Assembly (NCBI GenBank): GCA_947456815.1
Contig: CANGTL010000009.1
Span: 1-64,000 of the forward strand
Length of the DNA: 64,000 nucleotides
Direction of reading: 5' to 3'
DNA from: Flavobacteriaceae bacterium
Lineage (GTDB): Bacteria > Bacteroidota > Bacteroidia > Flavobacteriales > Flavobacteriaceae
Numbering within the stretch: the first letter of the stretch is position 1; each line of letters opens with the position of its first letter. Both the position numbers and the translations under genes were made by a program. The notes beneath the pieces are model-generated. The model ran no database searches, had not been told where the DNA came from, and saw nothing but the letters and a program-made list of their open reading frames with translations. Of the stretch, positions 1-9,209 are shown piece by piece.

Positions 1-13
1 TTATTTTAGTTTC

Positions 14-80
14 TGAGATTCTGAGTTACTGAGTTACTGAGTTGTTAATATACTCAGCGACTCAGGATCTCAGAATCTCT
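14..80. repeat. Intergenic repeat: TGAGTTAC direct repeats inside a perfect 11-bp inverted repeat (GAGATTCTGAG 15-25 / CTCAGAATCTC 69-79)
   Basis: Read directly; lies downstream of and into the 3' end of the NCS1 gene. Confidence 0.7.
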
Positions 81-1531
81 GTTTTATTTTTCATTAAAAT
101 CCAATAGATAAATCCGCTGATTCCGAAACCAACAAACCATGCATAACTGTACAAACTAGAAATCCATTCTGGGAAAACCGTGTTGTCAACTAGTTTTATG
201 GTGAGCAAGAATCCGGGAACATTCGGAACAATTCCGAGGAGCAACGCCCAAATTGCTTTGGTGTTGAATCCGTTAGAAAAGCTGTAAATTCCTTTTGTAT
301 CGTATAAATCATCAACTATCAACGTTTGTTTTCGAATGAAATAATAATCGACAATCATGATTCCACCTACAGGACCAAGCAGGCTCGAATAACCAACCAA
401 CCAAGTAAAAATATAACCTGTTGGATCAGCTATTAACTTCCAAGGGAAAATTAGAATTCCTATAATTCCAGTGATGTAACCGCCTTTTCTGAAGTCGATT
501 TTTGCCGGTGATAAATTCGCGAAATCATTAGCTGGACTAACAATATTTGCGGCAATATTCGTCGCTAAAGTTGAAATGGCAACGGCAATCATTGCGACAC
601 TTACCAATAATTTACTATCGAATTTTCCAGCCAAAACCACTGGATCCCAAATAGTTGTTCCGAACACTATGGCTGTTGCCGAAGTGACCACAACGCCTAC
701 AAAAGCAAACATCGTCATCGAGGTTGGCAGACCATACATTTGCCCATTAATTTGTGCTTTTTGAGAAGTGGCATAACGCGTAAAATCTGGAATGTTTAAG
801 GACAACGTTGCCCAAAAACCAACCATTCCCGTCAAAGCTGGAAAAAAGAAATGAAAGAAATCTGTGGTGTTAGCAAATTTTGATGGTGTTGCTAAAATGG
901 GTCCCAAACCATGCGCGGCAACCAAAGCCCAAGCCAGCAATGCCAATGCTGCCAATGGAAGAAAAATGGCTTTAAATACCAATAATTTTCGGATGCTATC
1001 TACGCCCAAATAAACGACGTACATATTCAACAACCAAAACACCAGAAAACAAATCGCTGGTCCGGTTTGTAAACCAAAAGAATCGGGGAATATTTGCGGC
1101 AAAGTTTCGATGCTAGGAATCCACAAACGCATCATTTGATAGATAGCAAAACCGCCAATCCAAGTTTGAATTCCGAACCAACCGCAAGCCACAATCGCTC
1201 GCAGCATTGCGGGAATATTGGCACCCATCGTTCCGAAACTGGCACGTGCAAAAACAGGAAACGGAATGCCGTATTTTGCGCCAGCATGTCCGTTTAATAT
1301 CATTGGAATCAGTACAATCGTATTGCCTAAGAAAATCGTTAGAATGGCTTGCCACCAATTCATTCCGCCTTCAATCAATGAACTCGATAGCATATAGGTC
1401 GGAATGCAAAGACTCATGCTGATCCATAAGGCCGCATAGTTCCAGGTGGTCCAAGTGCGATTGTTGGCTGAAATTGGAGCCAAGTCTTCGCTATACAAAG
1501 CGGTATTTGTGTGATTAAGGTTTTGAGACAT
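62..1531 (-). CDS. NCS1 family nucleobase:cation symporter (uracil/allantoin/cytosine permease type)
   Basis: 489 aa, ~12 hydrophobic segments; NCS1-like motifs (NYAALWISMSLCIPTYMLSSSLIEGGMNWWQAILTIFLGN; YGIPFPVFARASFG; GPVGGIMIVDYYFIRK). Confidence 0.88.
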   Translation of the reverse strand: MSQNLNHTNTALYSEDLAPISANNRTWTTWNYAALWISMSLCIPTYMLSSSLIEGGMNWWQAILTIFLGNTIVLIPMILNGHAGAKYGIPFPVFARASFGTMGANIPAMLRAIVACGWFGIQTWIGGFAIYQMMRLWIPSIETLPQIFPDSFGLQTGPAICFLVFWLLNMYVVYLGVDSIRKLLVFKAIFLPLAALALLAWALVAAHGLGPILATPSKFANTTDFFHFFFPALTGMVGFWATLSLNIPDFTRYATSQKAQINGQMYGLPTSMTMFAFVGVVVTSATAIVFGTTIWDPVVLAGKFDSKLLVSVAMIAVAISTLATNIAANIVSPANDFANLSPAKIDFRKGGYITGIIGILIFPWKLIADPTGYIFTWLVGYSSLLGPVGGIMIVDYYFIRKQTLIVDDLYDTKGIYSFSNGFNTKAIWALLLGIVPNVPGFLLTIKLVDNTVFPEWISSLYSYAWFVGFGISGFIYWILMKNKTEILRS

Positions 1532-1545
1532 TAGGAATTTACTGC

Positions 1546-2889
1546 TTAAATTACGGCTTCATCCGCTATTTTTAATGCTTCACTAATAATAGCCAATCCT
1601 TCATCAATTTGGTCTTTTGTAATACACAGCGGTGGTGCTATGAAGATATAACCCCAACGCACGAAAGTATACATGCCGAGTTCCTTAATCTTCGCTGCCA
1701 CTTTATTCATTACAGCCATTTCATCAGGCTTTGCGTTGAAAGGCGCCATCGGTTCTTTCGTGTTTCTGTTTTTTACCAATTCCAAACAGCCTAGCAAGCC
1801 GGTGTTTCTCCAATCTCCTATAGAAGGATGGATTTTCTTTAAGTCTTCGATTCTACTATTGAGATACGTTTCCATGGCGCGTGTATTCTCAATAAGTTTA
1901 TCATCTTCATAAATTTTTAATGTTTCTAAAGCGGCGGCGCATGCCACTGGATGCGCTGAATAGGTCAAGCCTAAAGCCAGAACAACATCGTCATATTTGG
2001 ACGCGATTTTATCGGAAACCATTAAACAACCAAAAGGCAAATAACCACAAGTGAGTCCTTTGGCCATGCAAATCATATCTGGAATAATATCATGATTTAT
2101 GAAACCGAACCATTTCCCTGTTCGTCCAAATCCGCTCATCACCTCATCAATGATGAGAAGAATACCATGCTGATCACATAATTTTCTCACCGCCTTCAAA
2201 TAACCAACTGGATATTTCAGGCAGCCTGAGGAACCACTTTCTCCTTCTAACAGAATCGCGGCAATATTTGCGGGTCCTTCAAAAGCGATCATTCGTTCTA
2301 AACTCGCTACCGTTTCTTTCAAAAGATTCTCTTCACCGTATTCCCAGCGATAAGCAATCGGAATATCAATGTGAATAAAATTGGGTGCTTGTTGGTTGTC
2401 TACCGGCAATTTTCTCGGATCACCACTGGCAGACATCGCACCAATAGATGCACCGTGGTAGGATTGATAGCGGGTTACAATTTTATGTCTTCCTGTATAA
2501 AGTCTAGCCAATTTAATAGCATTATCGATAGACGTGGCGCCACACAAGGTAAAGAATGCTTTGTTCAAATCCCCTGGACAAATTTCAGCTAATTTCTTTC
2601 CTAAATCACCACGAACTTTAGTCACACAACTTGGCGTAACATATGATACTTGTTGCATTTGTTTGACAACAGCGTCGGTAATTCTTTGATTTCCGTGGCC
2701 AATATTGACGTTCATCAATCCGCTGCTGAAATCGATAATTCTATTGCCATCATAATCATATAAATAAACGCCCTCGGCACGCTCGATCGCAATTGGCGCA
2801 ATACCTTTTTGTTTGCTCCATGAAAACATCGTAAAATCAGAATTGTCTTGAAGTATTTGATGTGATTGTGATATGGTATCTGTATTCAT
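1546..2889 (-). CDS. Class III (PLP) aminotransferase, probably omega-amino acid/beta-alanine:pyruvate type
   Basis: 447 aa; class III motifs (YDYDGNRIIDFSSGLMNVNIGHGN; LLIIDEVMSGFGRTGKWF; MAKGLTCGYLPFGCLMV); substrate inferred from neighbours. Confidence 0.85.
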   Translation of the reverse strand: MNTDTISQSHQILQDNSDFTMFSWSKQKGIAPIAIERAEGVYLYDYDGNRIIDFSSGLMNVNIGHGNQRITDAVVKQMQQVSYVTPSCVTKVRGDLGKKLAEICPGDLNKAFFTLCGATSIDNAIKLARLYTGRHKIVTRYQSYHGASIGAMSASGDPRKLPVDNQQAPNFIHIDIPIAYRWEYGEENLLKETVASLERMIAFEGPANIAAILLEGESGSSGCLKYPVGYLKAVRKLCDQHGILLIIDEVMSGFGRTGKWFGFINHDIIPDMICMAKGLTCGYLPFGCLMVSDKIASKYDDVVLALGLTYSAHPVACAAALETLKIYEDDKLIENTRAMETYLNSRIEDLKKIHPSIGDWRNTGLLGCLELVKNRNTKEPMAPFNAKPDEMAVMNKVAAKIKELGMYTFVRWGYIFIAPPLCITKDQIDEGLAIISEALKIADEAVI

Positions 2890-2949
2890 TGTTTCTATTT
2901 TGAATTTTAAATGATCAATTTTGAATGTGTTTATAATGATTCGAATGCC

Positions 2950-3060
2950 CTAGCCCCGATTGCAGTGAAAATCCTTTTTTGTTTTACGAAAAGCCCCTCG
3001 ACTGCGCTCGGGGAGACAAAAACAAAAAAGATTGCAACGTAAAGCGGGATTAGCTCCTAA
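2950..3060 (-). repeat. Dispersed structured repeat family 1, copy A
   Basis: CTAGCCCCGATTGCAGTG...TCCTTTTTTGTTTT...AAAACAAAAAAGATTG...AGCGGGATTAGCTCCTAA; oriented AGGAGCT-end toward the upstream gene's stop. Confidence 0.8.
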
Positions 3061-3076
3061 AAAAATTAATTTCTTT

Positions 3077-4534
3077 CTAGCTCATCCAGTTGACACCGGC
3101 TTCTGCGTTCCATTTGATGGTGCTTTTCTTCAATTTCGTCCAAAACTCGATGGAGCTTTTTCCGGTGATATCGCCCACGCCAAATTTGCTTTCGTTCCAA
3201 CCGCCAAAACTAAATGGCTCACGTGGAACGGGAACACCGACATTGACTCCGATCATTCCCGCGCTTGCTTTATCGATGATGTAGCGCGCCATACCGCCGT
3301 TTTGGGTGAAAACACTTGCTGCATTTCCGTATGGATTGGCATTTTCGATGGCTAAAGCTTCATCGACCGTATTGGTTCTCATGATGGAAATTACGGGTCC
3401 GAAAATTTCTTCAGTCGCCACGCTCATTTGAGGGGTTACGAAGTCGATGACTGTTGGCCCGACATAGGTTCCGTTTTCTTTACCAGCTACTTTGGTATTT
3501 CTACCATCGACCAGAATTCTTGCGCCGTCTTTTTCTGCTTGGGTGATATAACTTTCTATTCTTTCTTGTGATTCTTTGTTGATGACCGCACCCAAATTGA
3601 CACCAGGAATAATCTTGCGTGCTTCATCGCAAATTTTAGCAACAATCGCATCTACATTTCCTACTCCAATCATCGCGGAAGCTGCCATACAACGTTGTCC
3701 GGCGCAACCAGACATTGAGGCTGCGACATTTTGTGCTGTCATTTCTGGAATCGCGTCAGGCAAGACCATCAAGTGATTTTTTGCACCGCCTAATGACAAA
3801 CATCTTTTTAGGTTTTGGGTGGCGCGTTGGTATACAATTTTTGCCACTTTGGTTGAGCCGACAAAAGAAACAGCTTCGATGTTGGGATGATCACAAATGG
3901 CGTTTACGATTTCAACATCGCCGTGAATTACGTTAAAAACGCCATCTGGCAAGCCAGCTTCTTTTAATAATTCCGCTAATCTTCCGCAACTTAAAGGCAC
4001 TTTTTCCGATGGTTTGATGATCATGCAATTTCCTAGTGCAATTGCATTTGGAATTGTCCAATTCGGCACCATGGATGGGAAATTAAAAGGAACAATAGAG
4101 GCAACAACGCCAAGCGCTACGTGTTCTGTTCTGCATTCTACTCCTTTGCTCACTTCTAGCAATTCGCCAGTAATAAGTTGAGGTAATGAAGTTGCGAATT
4201 CGGTTAATTCGATGCACTTTTCAATTTCTGCTACCGACTCTCCATAGGTTTTCCCATTTTCTTCACTGCATAATTCAGCGAGTTCTTTGAGGTGTTTTTC
4301 CAGTAAAGTTTTATATCGAAAGAAAACTTGAACGCGCTCTTTGATGGGTGTTTTGCTCCACGCTGGAAAGGCGGCTTGTGCTGCTTTGACGGCATCGTCT
4401 AGATCTTGATTTGTCGACATCGGAACGGTTGATAGTAGATTTCCGTCGAGTGGTGAAACCACGTTCATTGTTTTTGTTGTTGAACTCGGAACAAACTTTC
4501 CGTTGATGTAATTTTGAATTGCAGGGTATTTCAT
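3077..4534 (-). CDS. mmsA: CoA-acylating methylmalonate-semialdehyde dehydrogenase
   Basis: 485 aa aldehyde dehydrogenase fold; MMSDH-like sequence (MVPNWTIPNAIALGNCMIIKPSEKVPLSCGRL; GCAGQRCMAASAMIGVG). Confidence 0.9.
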   Translation of the reverse strand: MKYPAIQNYINGKFVPSSTTKTMNVVSPLDGNLLSTVPMSTNQDLDDAVKAAQAAFPAWSKTPIKERVQVFFRYKTLLEKHLKELAELCSEENGKTYGESVAEIEKCIELTEFATSLPQLITGELLEVSKGVECRTEHVALGVVASIVPFNFPSMVPNWTIPNAIALGNCMIIKPSEKVPLSCGRLAELLKEAGLPDGVFNVIHGDVEIVNAICDHPNIEAVSFVGSTKVAKIVYQRATQNLKRCLSLGGAKNHLMVLPDAIPEMTAQNVAASMSGCAGQRCMAASAMIGVGNVDAIVAKICDEARKIIPGVNLGAVINKESQERIESYITQAEKDGARILVDGRNTKVAGKENGTYVGPTVIDFVTPQMSVATEEIFGPVISIMRTNTVDEALAIENANPYGNAASVFTQNGGMARYIIDKASAGMIGVNVGVPVPREPFSFGGWNESKFGVGDITGKSSIEFWTKLKKSTIKWNAEAGVNWMS

Positions 4535-4792
4535 TTACTTAATTTTTTTTGTACAAATAATTAATAAAAATAATAACAATTTCTTAATATACAAGTTTTG
4601 CAAGAGGAATATCCGCAATGTTGTCGTCTGATATTTAACAATAATATAAATTGAAATAAGCAATGAGCGGACTTTCTTTTTGGAACAGGTATAATCGAAA
4701 TTTCAACTATCAGATATTGAGTTGATTAATTCTATTTCGATTTGAAAGTCGTTGCTGTTTTTTGATGAGTATTTTTGATAAATTTAAAATAC

Positions 4793-4800
4793 TATCTTTG
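4793..4800 (+). promoter_or_regulatory. Bacteroidota -7 box TATCTTTG upstream of the CotH-like gene
   Basis: Matches TAnnTTTG 14 nt before the ATG; no well-spaced -33 TTTG. Confidence 0.5.
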
Positions 4801-4814
4801 AACAAATCTATTTA

Positions 4815-6233
4815 ATGAAACGATTCCTTCTACTTCTTCCGATAATTTTCCTATGCTACTGTAGCAACGTAGAAAATCCTGCTGTTGAAAACACGCAAAA
4901 TGGTCGTCCCACTGTACCTATTGTCGAATCGGGAATTTTTAATTTAAATGAAGTTTCTTCCATTACTATTGAAGTTTCTCTGAATAATTGGAATACCTTT
5001 TTGCAGAATTATGACCTAAATCCAGCGAATGACAAAAAAATAGTATCGAAATTCTCGTTCGTAAACAGATCTGGTTCGGTCGTTCTGGATAGTGTGGGAT
5101 TGCGACTAAAAGGGAATACGAGCAGACGAAGACCTGAAGGAAATACTGGTGAACTTCACAATGCAACGAATCCGGATTGGCATCACTGTCACTTTGGTCT
5201 GGATTTTTCGAAATATCGAGATGACCAACGTTTTAAGGGGCTAGATAAGTTGAATTTGAAGTGGTTTAAAGACGATGCAGCTTATGTGCGTGAGATTTAT
5301 TGTTACGATTTGTATCGGCGATTTGGATGTTGGAATGCCCCTCGAGCTTCGTACTGCAAAGTGAACATAAAAGTACAGGGAGGTGCCGCTCCAGCCTATT
5401 TTGGAGTATATGCAATGATTGAAAGTATGGATGAAGATTTTATTCGAAAGAACCAATCCAATTGGGGTTCAGGGCTTGGTTTTCTATGGAAAGGCGGTTA
5501 TAGCGGTTCAAACAACGCAAACTTTGTCTCGACAGAAAGTATTGGCGTTGAAAGTGTCAACATCAACCCTGCACTTTCAGTGTATTATGCCTATGATTTA
5601 AAGACAAGAAAAAGCGAGCTTCCAGCAGCAAAAGCAGAATTATTGCAATTTATTTCCGACCTCAATACTAAGACTGGTGCTGCGTTCCAAACTTGGGTTG
5701 AAGGCAGAATGGATGTTCCTCTTTTTCTACGAACCTATGCTGTCAATGTGGTAGTGGGTATGTGGGATGATTATTGGGTAAATGGCAACAACTTCTATTT
5801 CTACTTTGCTCCGAATGGAAAAGCCTATTTTATTCCGTATGATTATGACAACACACTAGGCACATCGCAAATAATTCCAAACGCAGGAACGCAGAATTTA
5901 CTAACCTGGGGCAATATGACACAACGTCCTTTGATTACCAAAATTCTGGCAATTCCGCAATACCAAACGTTATACAAAAACTACATTACGCAATTGACTT
6001 CGAATTCGAATGACCTATTTGTTTCCACTAAGAGTATTCCTCGAATTCAGAGTTGGCAAAATATGATTTCTCCCTACATCAGCAACGATACTGGAGAAGA
6101 TATGTTTATAGAAGACACACCAGCTTATTGGGGAAATCAACCCAACTACCGATTGAAAACGGGAAACAATCAAGGAGGAACCAACGGACCTGCCAATTAT
6201 TTTACCACTAAGAAATTGAGTGTTCTTTGGTAA
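4815..6233 (+). CDS. CotH kinase family lipoprotein
   Basis: 472 aa; lipoprotein signal (LLPIIFLCYCSN); CotH-like motifs (LRLKGNTSRRR; FKGLDKLNLKWFKDDAAYVRE; YFGVYAMIESMDEDFI; YFIPYDYDNTLG). Confidence 0.85.
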   Translation: MKRFLLLLPIIFLCYCSNVENPAVENTQNGRPTVPIVESGIFNLNEVSSITIEVSLNNWNTFLQNYDLNPANDKKIVSKFSFVNRSGSVVLDSVGLRLKGNTSRRRPEGNTGELHNATNPDWHHCHFGLDFSKYRDDQRFKGLDKLNLKWFKDDAAYVREIYCYDLYRRFGCWNAPRASYCKVNIKVQGGAAPAYFGVYAMIESMDEDFIRKNQSNWGSGLGFLWKGGYSGSNNANFVSTESIGVESVNINPALSVYYAYDLKTRKSELPAAKAELLQFISDLNTKTGAAFQTWVEGRMDVPLFLRTYAVNVVVGMWDDYWVNGNNFYFYFAPNGKAYFIPYDYDNTLGTSQIIPNAGTQNLLTWGNMTQRPLITKILAIPQYQTLYKNYITQLTSNSNDLFVSTKSIPRIQSWQNMISPYISNDTGEDMFIEDTPAYWGNQPNYRLKTGNNQGGTNGPANYFTTKKLSVLW

Positions 6234-6509
6234 AAGCTGAAGAGGTTAACCTAAGACAATAACCTTGATGATTTTAGAATCTTTATTGTCAGACTACATT
6301 CTCAAACAAAATCCTTCGTTTCTGCTGCCATCATGGTATCTTGCTACATGTGTCTCACCAAAATGCAACTGGCGTTGATTGTCTATTGCTGAAGTTTTTT
6401 TGCACCATAAATTTAACCTAATACGATGCCGAGTTGACCACGTTTTTCGTAACTTTAATGTAGAAAAGGTGACCAGCTTTTTCAGGAGTACGAAATAAAA
6501 AATTAAGTC

Positions 6510-6920
6510 ATGAAAGTAAAAAAAAGATTGGGCATTTGGATGGATCATTCTACTGCCTGTTGGATGGAATACCATGTGGATTCTTTTGAAGTCAACACGA
6601 TTGATGCTGACAGTGATGCTTTGGTCAATCAACAACCTTTACTACAAAGTGAAAGTGCGTTGCACAATAAAGAACAACAAACCCTTCATCGGTTTTACAA
6701 ATCACTGCTCGAAATAATCAAAAATTACGACGAAGTTTTGCTTTTCGGACCGTCAAACGCAAAGACGGAATTGTATAATCTAGCAAGAGCTGAGCATCGT
6801 TTTGACGCCATAAAAATTGAACCCAAATCAGCAACAAAAATGAGTTATAAAGAGCAACATGCCTTCATGAAAGATTATTTTGCGAAACTACTTAATTACG
6901 AAAGTACCTACAGCAAATAA
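6510..6920 (+). CDS. Conserved Bacteroidota protein, possibly eRF1/host-attachment-like (RNase H-like) domain
   Basis: 136 aa; GIWMDHSTA near N-terminus and YDEVLLFGPSNAKTELYNL; family assignment from memory of similar proteins. Confidence 0.5.
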   Translation: MKVKKRLGIWMDHSTACWMEYHVDSFEVNTIDADSDALVNQQPLLQSESALHNKEQQTLHRFYKSLLEIIKNYDEVLLFGPSNAKTELYNLARAEHRFDAIKIEPKSATKMSYKEQHAFMKDYFAKLLNYESTYSK

Positions 6921-6934
6921 GGTTGTCGCCAATA

Positions 6935-6964
6935 AAAAAGACCTGCTTCACAGTAGGTCTTTTT
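6935..6964. terminator. Bidirectional rho-independent-type hairpin
   Basis: AAAAAGACCT GCTTCACAGT AGGTCTTTTT between convergent genes. Confidence 0.85.
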
Positions 6965-6991
6965 CTATTTTATTTAAAGTCTAATTGATGT

Positions 6992-7795
6992 TTAAAATCT
7001 ATTGTCACCATCTAACAGATTTCCTATTCCTCCGAGTAAACTTCCCTCTTCGCGTGAACTTCCTCCGTTTTTCGGCGCGGATGCTATGATTCTGTCCGCC
7101 AATCTACTGAATGGTAGCGACTGAATATAGACTGTTCCCGGTCCACGTAGCGTTGCATAAAACATGCCTTCCCCTCCGAACAAAGTGTTTTTGACACCGC
7201 CTACAAATTCAATATCATAATCCACATCCTTTGTAAAGCCAACAATGCAACCTGTATCTACTTTTAAAACATCACCAGAGGCAAGTTCCTTTTTTGCCAA
7301 AGTTCCTCCTGAATGCACAAATGCCATTCCGTCTCCTTCTAATTTTTGCATGATAAAACCTTCTCCACCAAAAAGACCACGGCCTAATTTTTTAGAAAAT
7401 TCAATGCCAACGGAAACCCCTTTTGCGGCACACAAGAACGAATCTTTTTGACAAATAAACTTCCCTTGAAATTGCGCCAAATCGATGGCAATAATTTTCC
7501 CCGGATAGGGAGAAGCAAATGACACTTTACTTTTGGTGTTATTTTGATTGAGATAAGCAGTCATAAACAAACTTTCACCTGTCAACACTCGTTTTCCCGC
7601 AGAAAGCAACTTGCCAAACAAACCGCTTTGCTGTTGATCTGATCCGTCGCCGAAAATGGTTTCCATTTTGATTCCGTTATCCATCATCATAAAACTTCCC
7701 GCCTCTGCAACTACAATTTCTTGCGGATCGAGTTCTATTTCTACGTATTGCATTTCCTCACCATAAATATGGTAATCTATTTCATGAGCTTGCAT
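6992..7795 (-). CDS. TIGR00266/AIM24 family protein
   Basis: 267 aa; [24 protein letters not shown] and [27 protein letters not shown]. Confidence 0.9.
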   Translation of the reverse strand: MQAHEIDYHIYGEEMQYVEIELDPQEIVVAEAGSFMMMDNGIKMETIFGDGSDQQQSGLFGKLLSAGKRVLTGESLFMTAYLNQNNTKSKVSFASPYPGKIIAIDLAQFQGKFICQKDSFLCAAKGVSVGIEFSKKLGRGLFGGEGFIMQKLEGDGMAFVHSGGTLAKKELASGDVLKVDTGCIVGFTKDVDYDIEFVGGVKNTLFGGEGMFYATLRGPGTVYIQSLPFSRLADRIIASAPKNGGSSREEGSLLGGIGNLLDGDNRF

Positions 7796-7865
7796 AATTT
7801 CTGATTTTCAATGATTGAAACCATTAGTATTAGTCTCGGCTTCATTGTTACAGGTTTCCAAAACG

Positions 7866-8459
7866 CTAATCTCGTCTTAACCATCCCGTAACGCTCATCC
7901 GCCTTTCGTTGGTTATTAAGACCTCGTGTTCTAGTTCATCACTTTTAAAAAAGACTGTTTTACCTTGCGTAGGTGAAATATGTTGATTAGAATTAAATTG
8001 ATGAATGCACAACTCTCCTCCATCTTCAATTTTCCAATTTTCATTCAAATAGCAAATCATCGAGAATGCTCTACTCGAATTGTCTTGAAATTGATCAACG
8101 TGCTTTTGGTAAAAACTTCCTTTTTCATAGAGTGAATAATGAAACTCGTAACCGGTAATTCCCGCGTAACAACTTTCATTTAAATAAGTAATAAAGGCTT
8201 CTATGTGAATCAAAAACTCCGTCTCATATGCATTATTATGGCTCTTATCTAACCAGTAAATCACATCACTTCGAACCTTGTCGTTGCGAACGAATTTAGC
8301 CTCATTACCTGTCCCCGCGGCAACTAAAGCTTTTTGAAAATCTAATTTGAGAAGGTTCTGCCGCAAGTGTTGGGCCAAGTCGTCTGAGATAAATTTAGTT
8401 GCAATGCCAATCTTATCTTCCAAATAGGAAGCAATCAAGGTTTCGAAGGCGATTTCCAT
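7866..8459 (-). CDS. 2OG-Fe(II) oxygenase (SM-20/prolyl hydroxylase-like)
   Basis: HVDQFQDNSSRAFSMICYLNENW...DGGELCIH...GKTVFFKSDELEHEVLITNERRMSVTGWLRRD; start set at internal Met MEIAFE. Confidence 0.85.
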   Translation of the reverse strand: MEIAFETLIASYLEDKIGIATKFISDDLAQHLRQNLLKLDFQKALVAAGTGNEAKFVRNDKVRSDVIYWLDKSHNNAYETEFLIHIEAFITYLNESCYAGITGYEFHYSLYEKGSFYQKHVDQFQDNSSRAFSMICYLNENWKIEDGGELCIHQFNSNQHISPTQGKTVFFKSDELEHEVLITNERRMSVTGWLRRD

Positions 8460-8512
8460 AAAACAATGGATTGCCCGAATTGACTGACAATGGTGCAAGG
8501 TAGTCTAAATAA

Positions 8513-8548
8513 AAAACTATCTTAAAGTTTCCTCTAAGATAGTCTTGA
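8513..8548 (-). terminator. Rho-independent-type terminator of the porin-family gene
   Basis: ACTATCTTA...TAAGATAGT stem with T-run on the minus strand. Confidence 0.75.
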
Positions 8549-8566
8549 CTTATGATTTTTATTTGA

Positions 8567-9103
8567 TTAGAACTTAAAGGCCGCTCCCAATTGAATCACT
8601 TGGTTTTTAGCGTCTGAATCCTTAATAATTTCACTCAAACCTAAAGCATATCGAGCATTTATTGAAAGTCCCATCGGAAAGTTAAATCCTAAACCGCCTA
8701 CAAAAGCTGTGTCAAAGGTCTTAATTTCATTTCCGCCCTCTGGCACATCAAGATTGTCATTTATTTTGAATCCGACTTGTGGGCCAGCCTCTAAACTGAA
8801 TGTCTTCACCACATAGACTTTTGCTAACACCGGAATGTTAAGATAACCGATAGACACCTTTGTGTCTTCTACTTTATATCCTTGCATAGAATATTGTAAT
8901 TCAGGTTGCAAATAAACTAATTCCGGCACTAACGTAATTTCTTTAAAGACGCCAGCATAGAAACCAGTTAGCGGTTTTGTATCAGCATCTCCGCTAACGT
9001 TTGATATAGTAATACCGGCTCGGACACCTACTTTTTGCGCTTGCACTGTAGTGCTAATTGCAAGAATAAACATTGTAAAAGAAAGGACTTTGATAACTTT
9101 CAT
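8567..9103 (-). CDS. Porin family / outer-membrane beta-barrel protein
   Basis: 178 aa; signal peptide and VGVRAGITISNVSG...GFYAGVFKEI...LYLQPELQYSMQGY pattern. Confidence 0.8.
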   Translation of the reverse strand: MKVIKVLSFTMFILAISTTVQAQKVGVRAGITISNVSGDADTKPLTGFYAGVFKEITLVPELVYLQPELQYSMQGYKVEDTKVSIGYLNIPVLAKVYVVKTFSLEAGPQVGFKINDNLDVPEGGNEIKTFDTAFVGGLGFNFPMGLSINARYALGLSEIIKDSDAKNQVIQLGAAFKF

Positions 9104-9209
9104 AGGATTTTTTTTAGGGGTTATTTATTTCGATTTTTTTTCAAATGTAGCAATTAAAGAAAGTACTGTGTGATTCGATTTTAGATTTTGTAAACCAGTT
9201 TTAAACAAT

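Noticed and set aside
2950-3060. Family 1 repeat considered as an IS/MITE with target-site duplication
   Set aside because: No clear flanking direct duplication; copies diverge in length and loop, so a structured RNA/repeat description fits better
6294-6635. 113-aa minus-strand ORF in the intergenic region upstream of 6510
   Set aside because: Overlaps the start of a better-supported CDS; no recognisable motif
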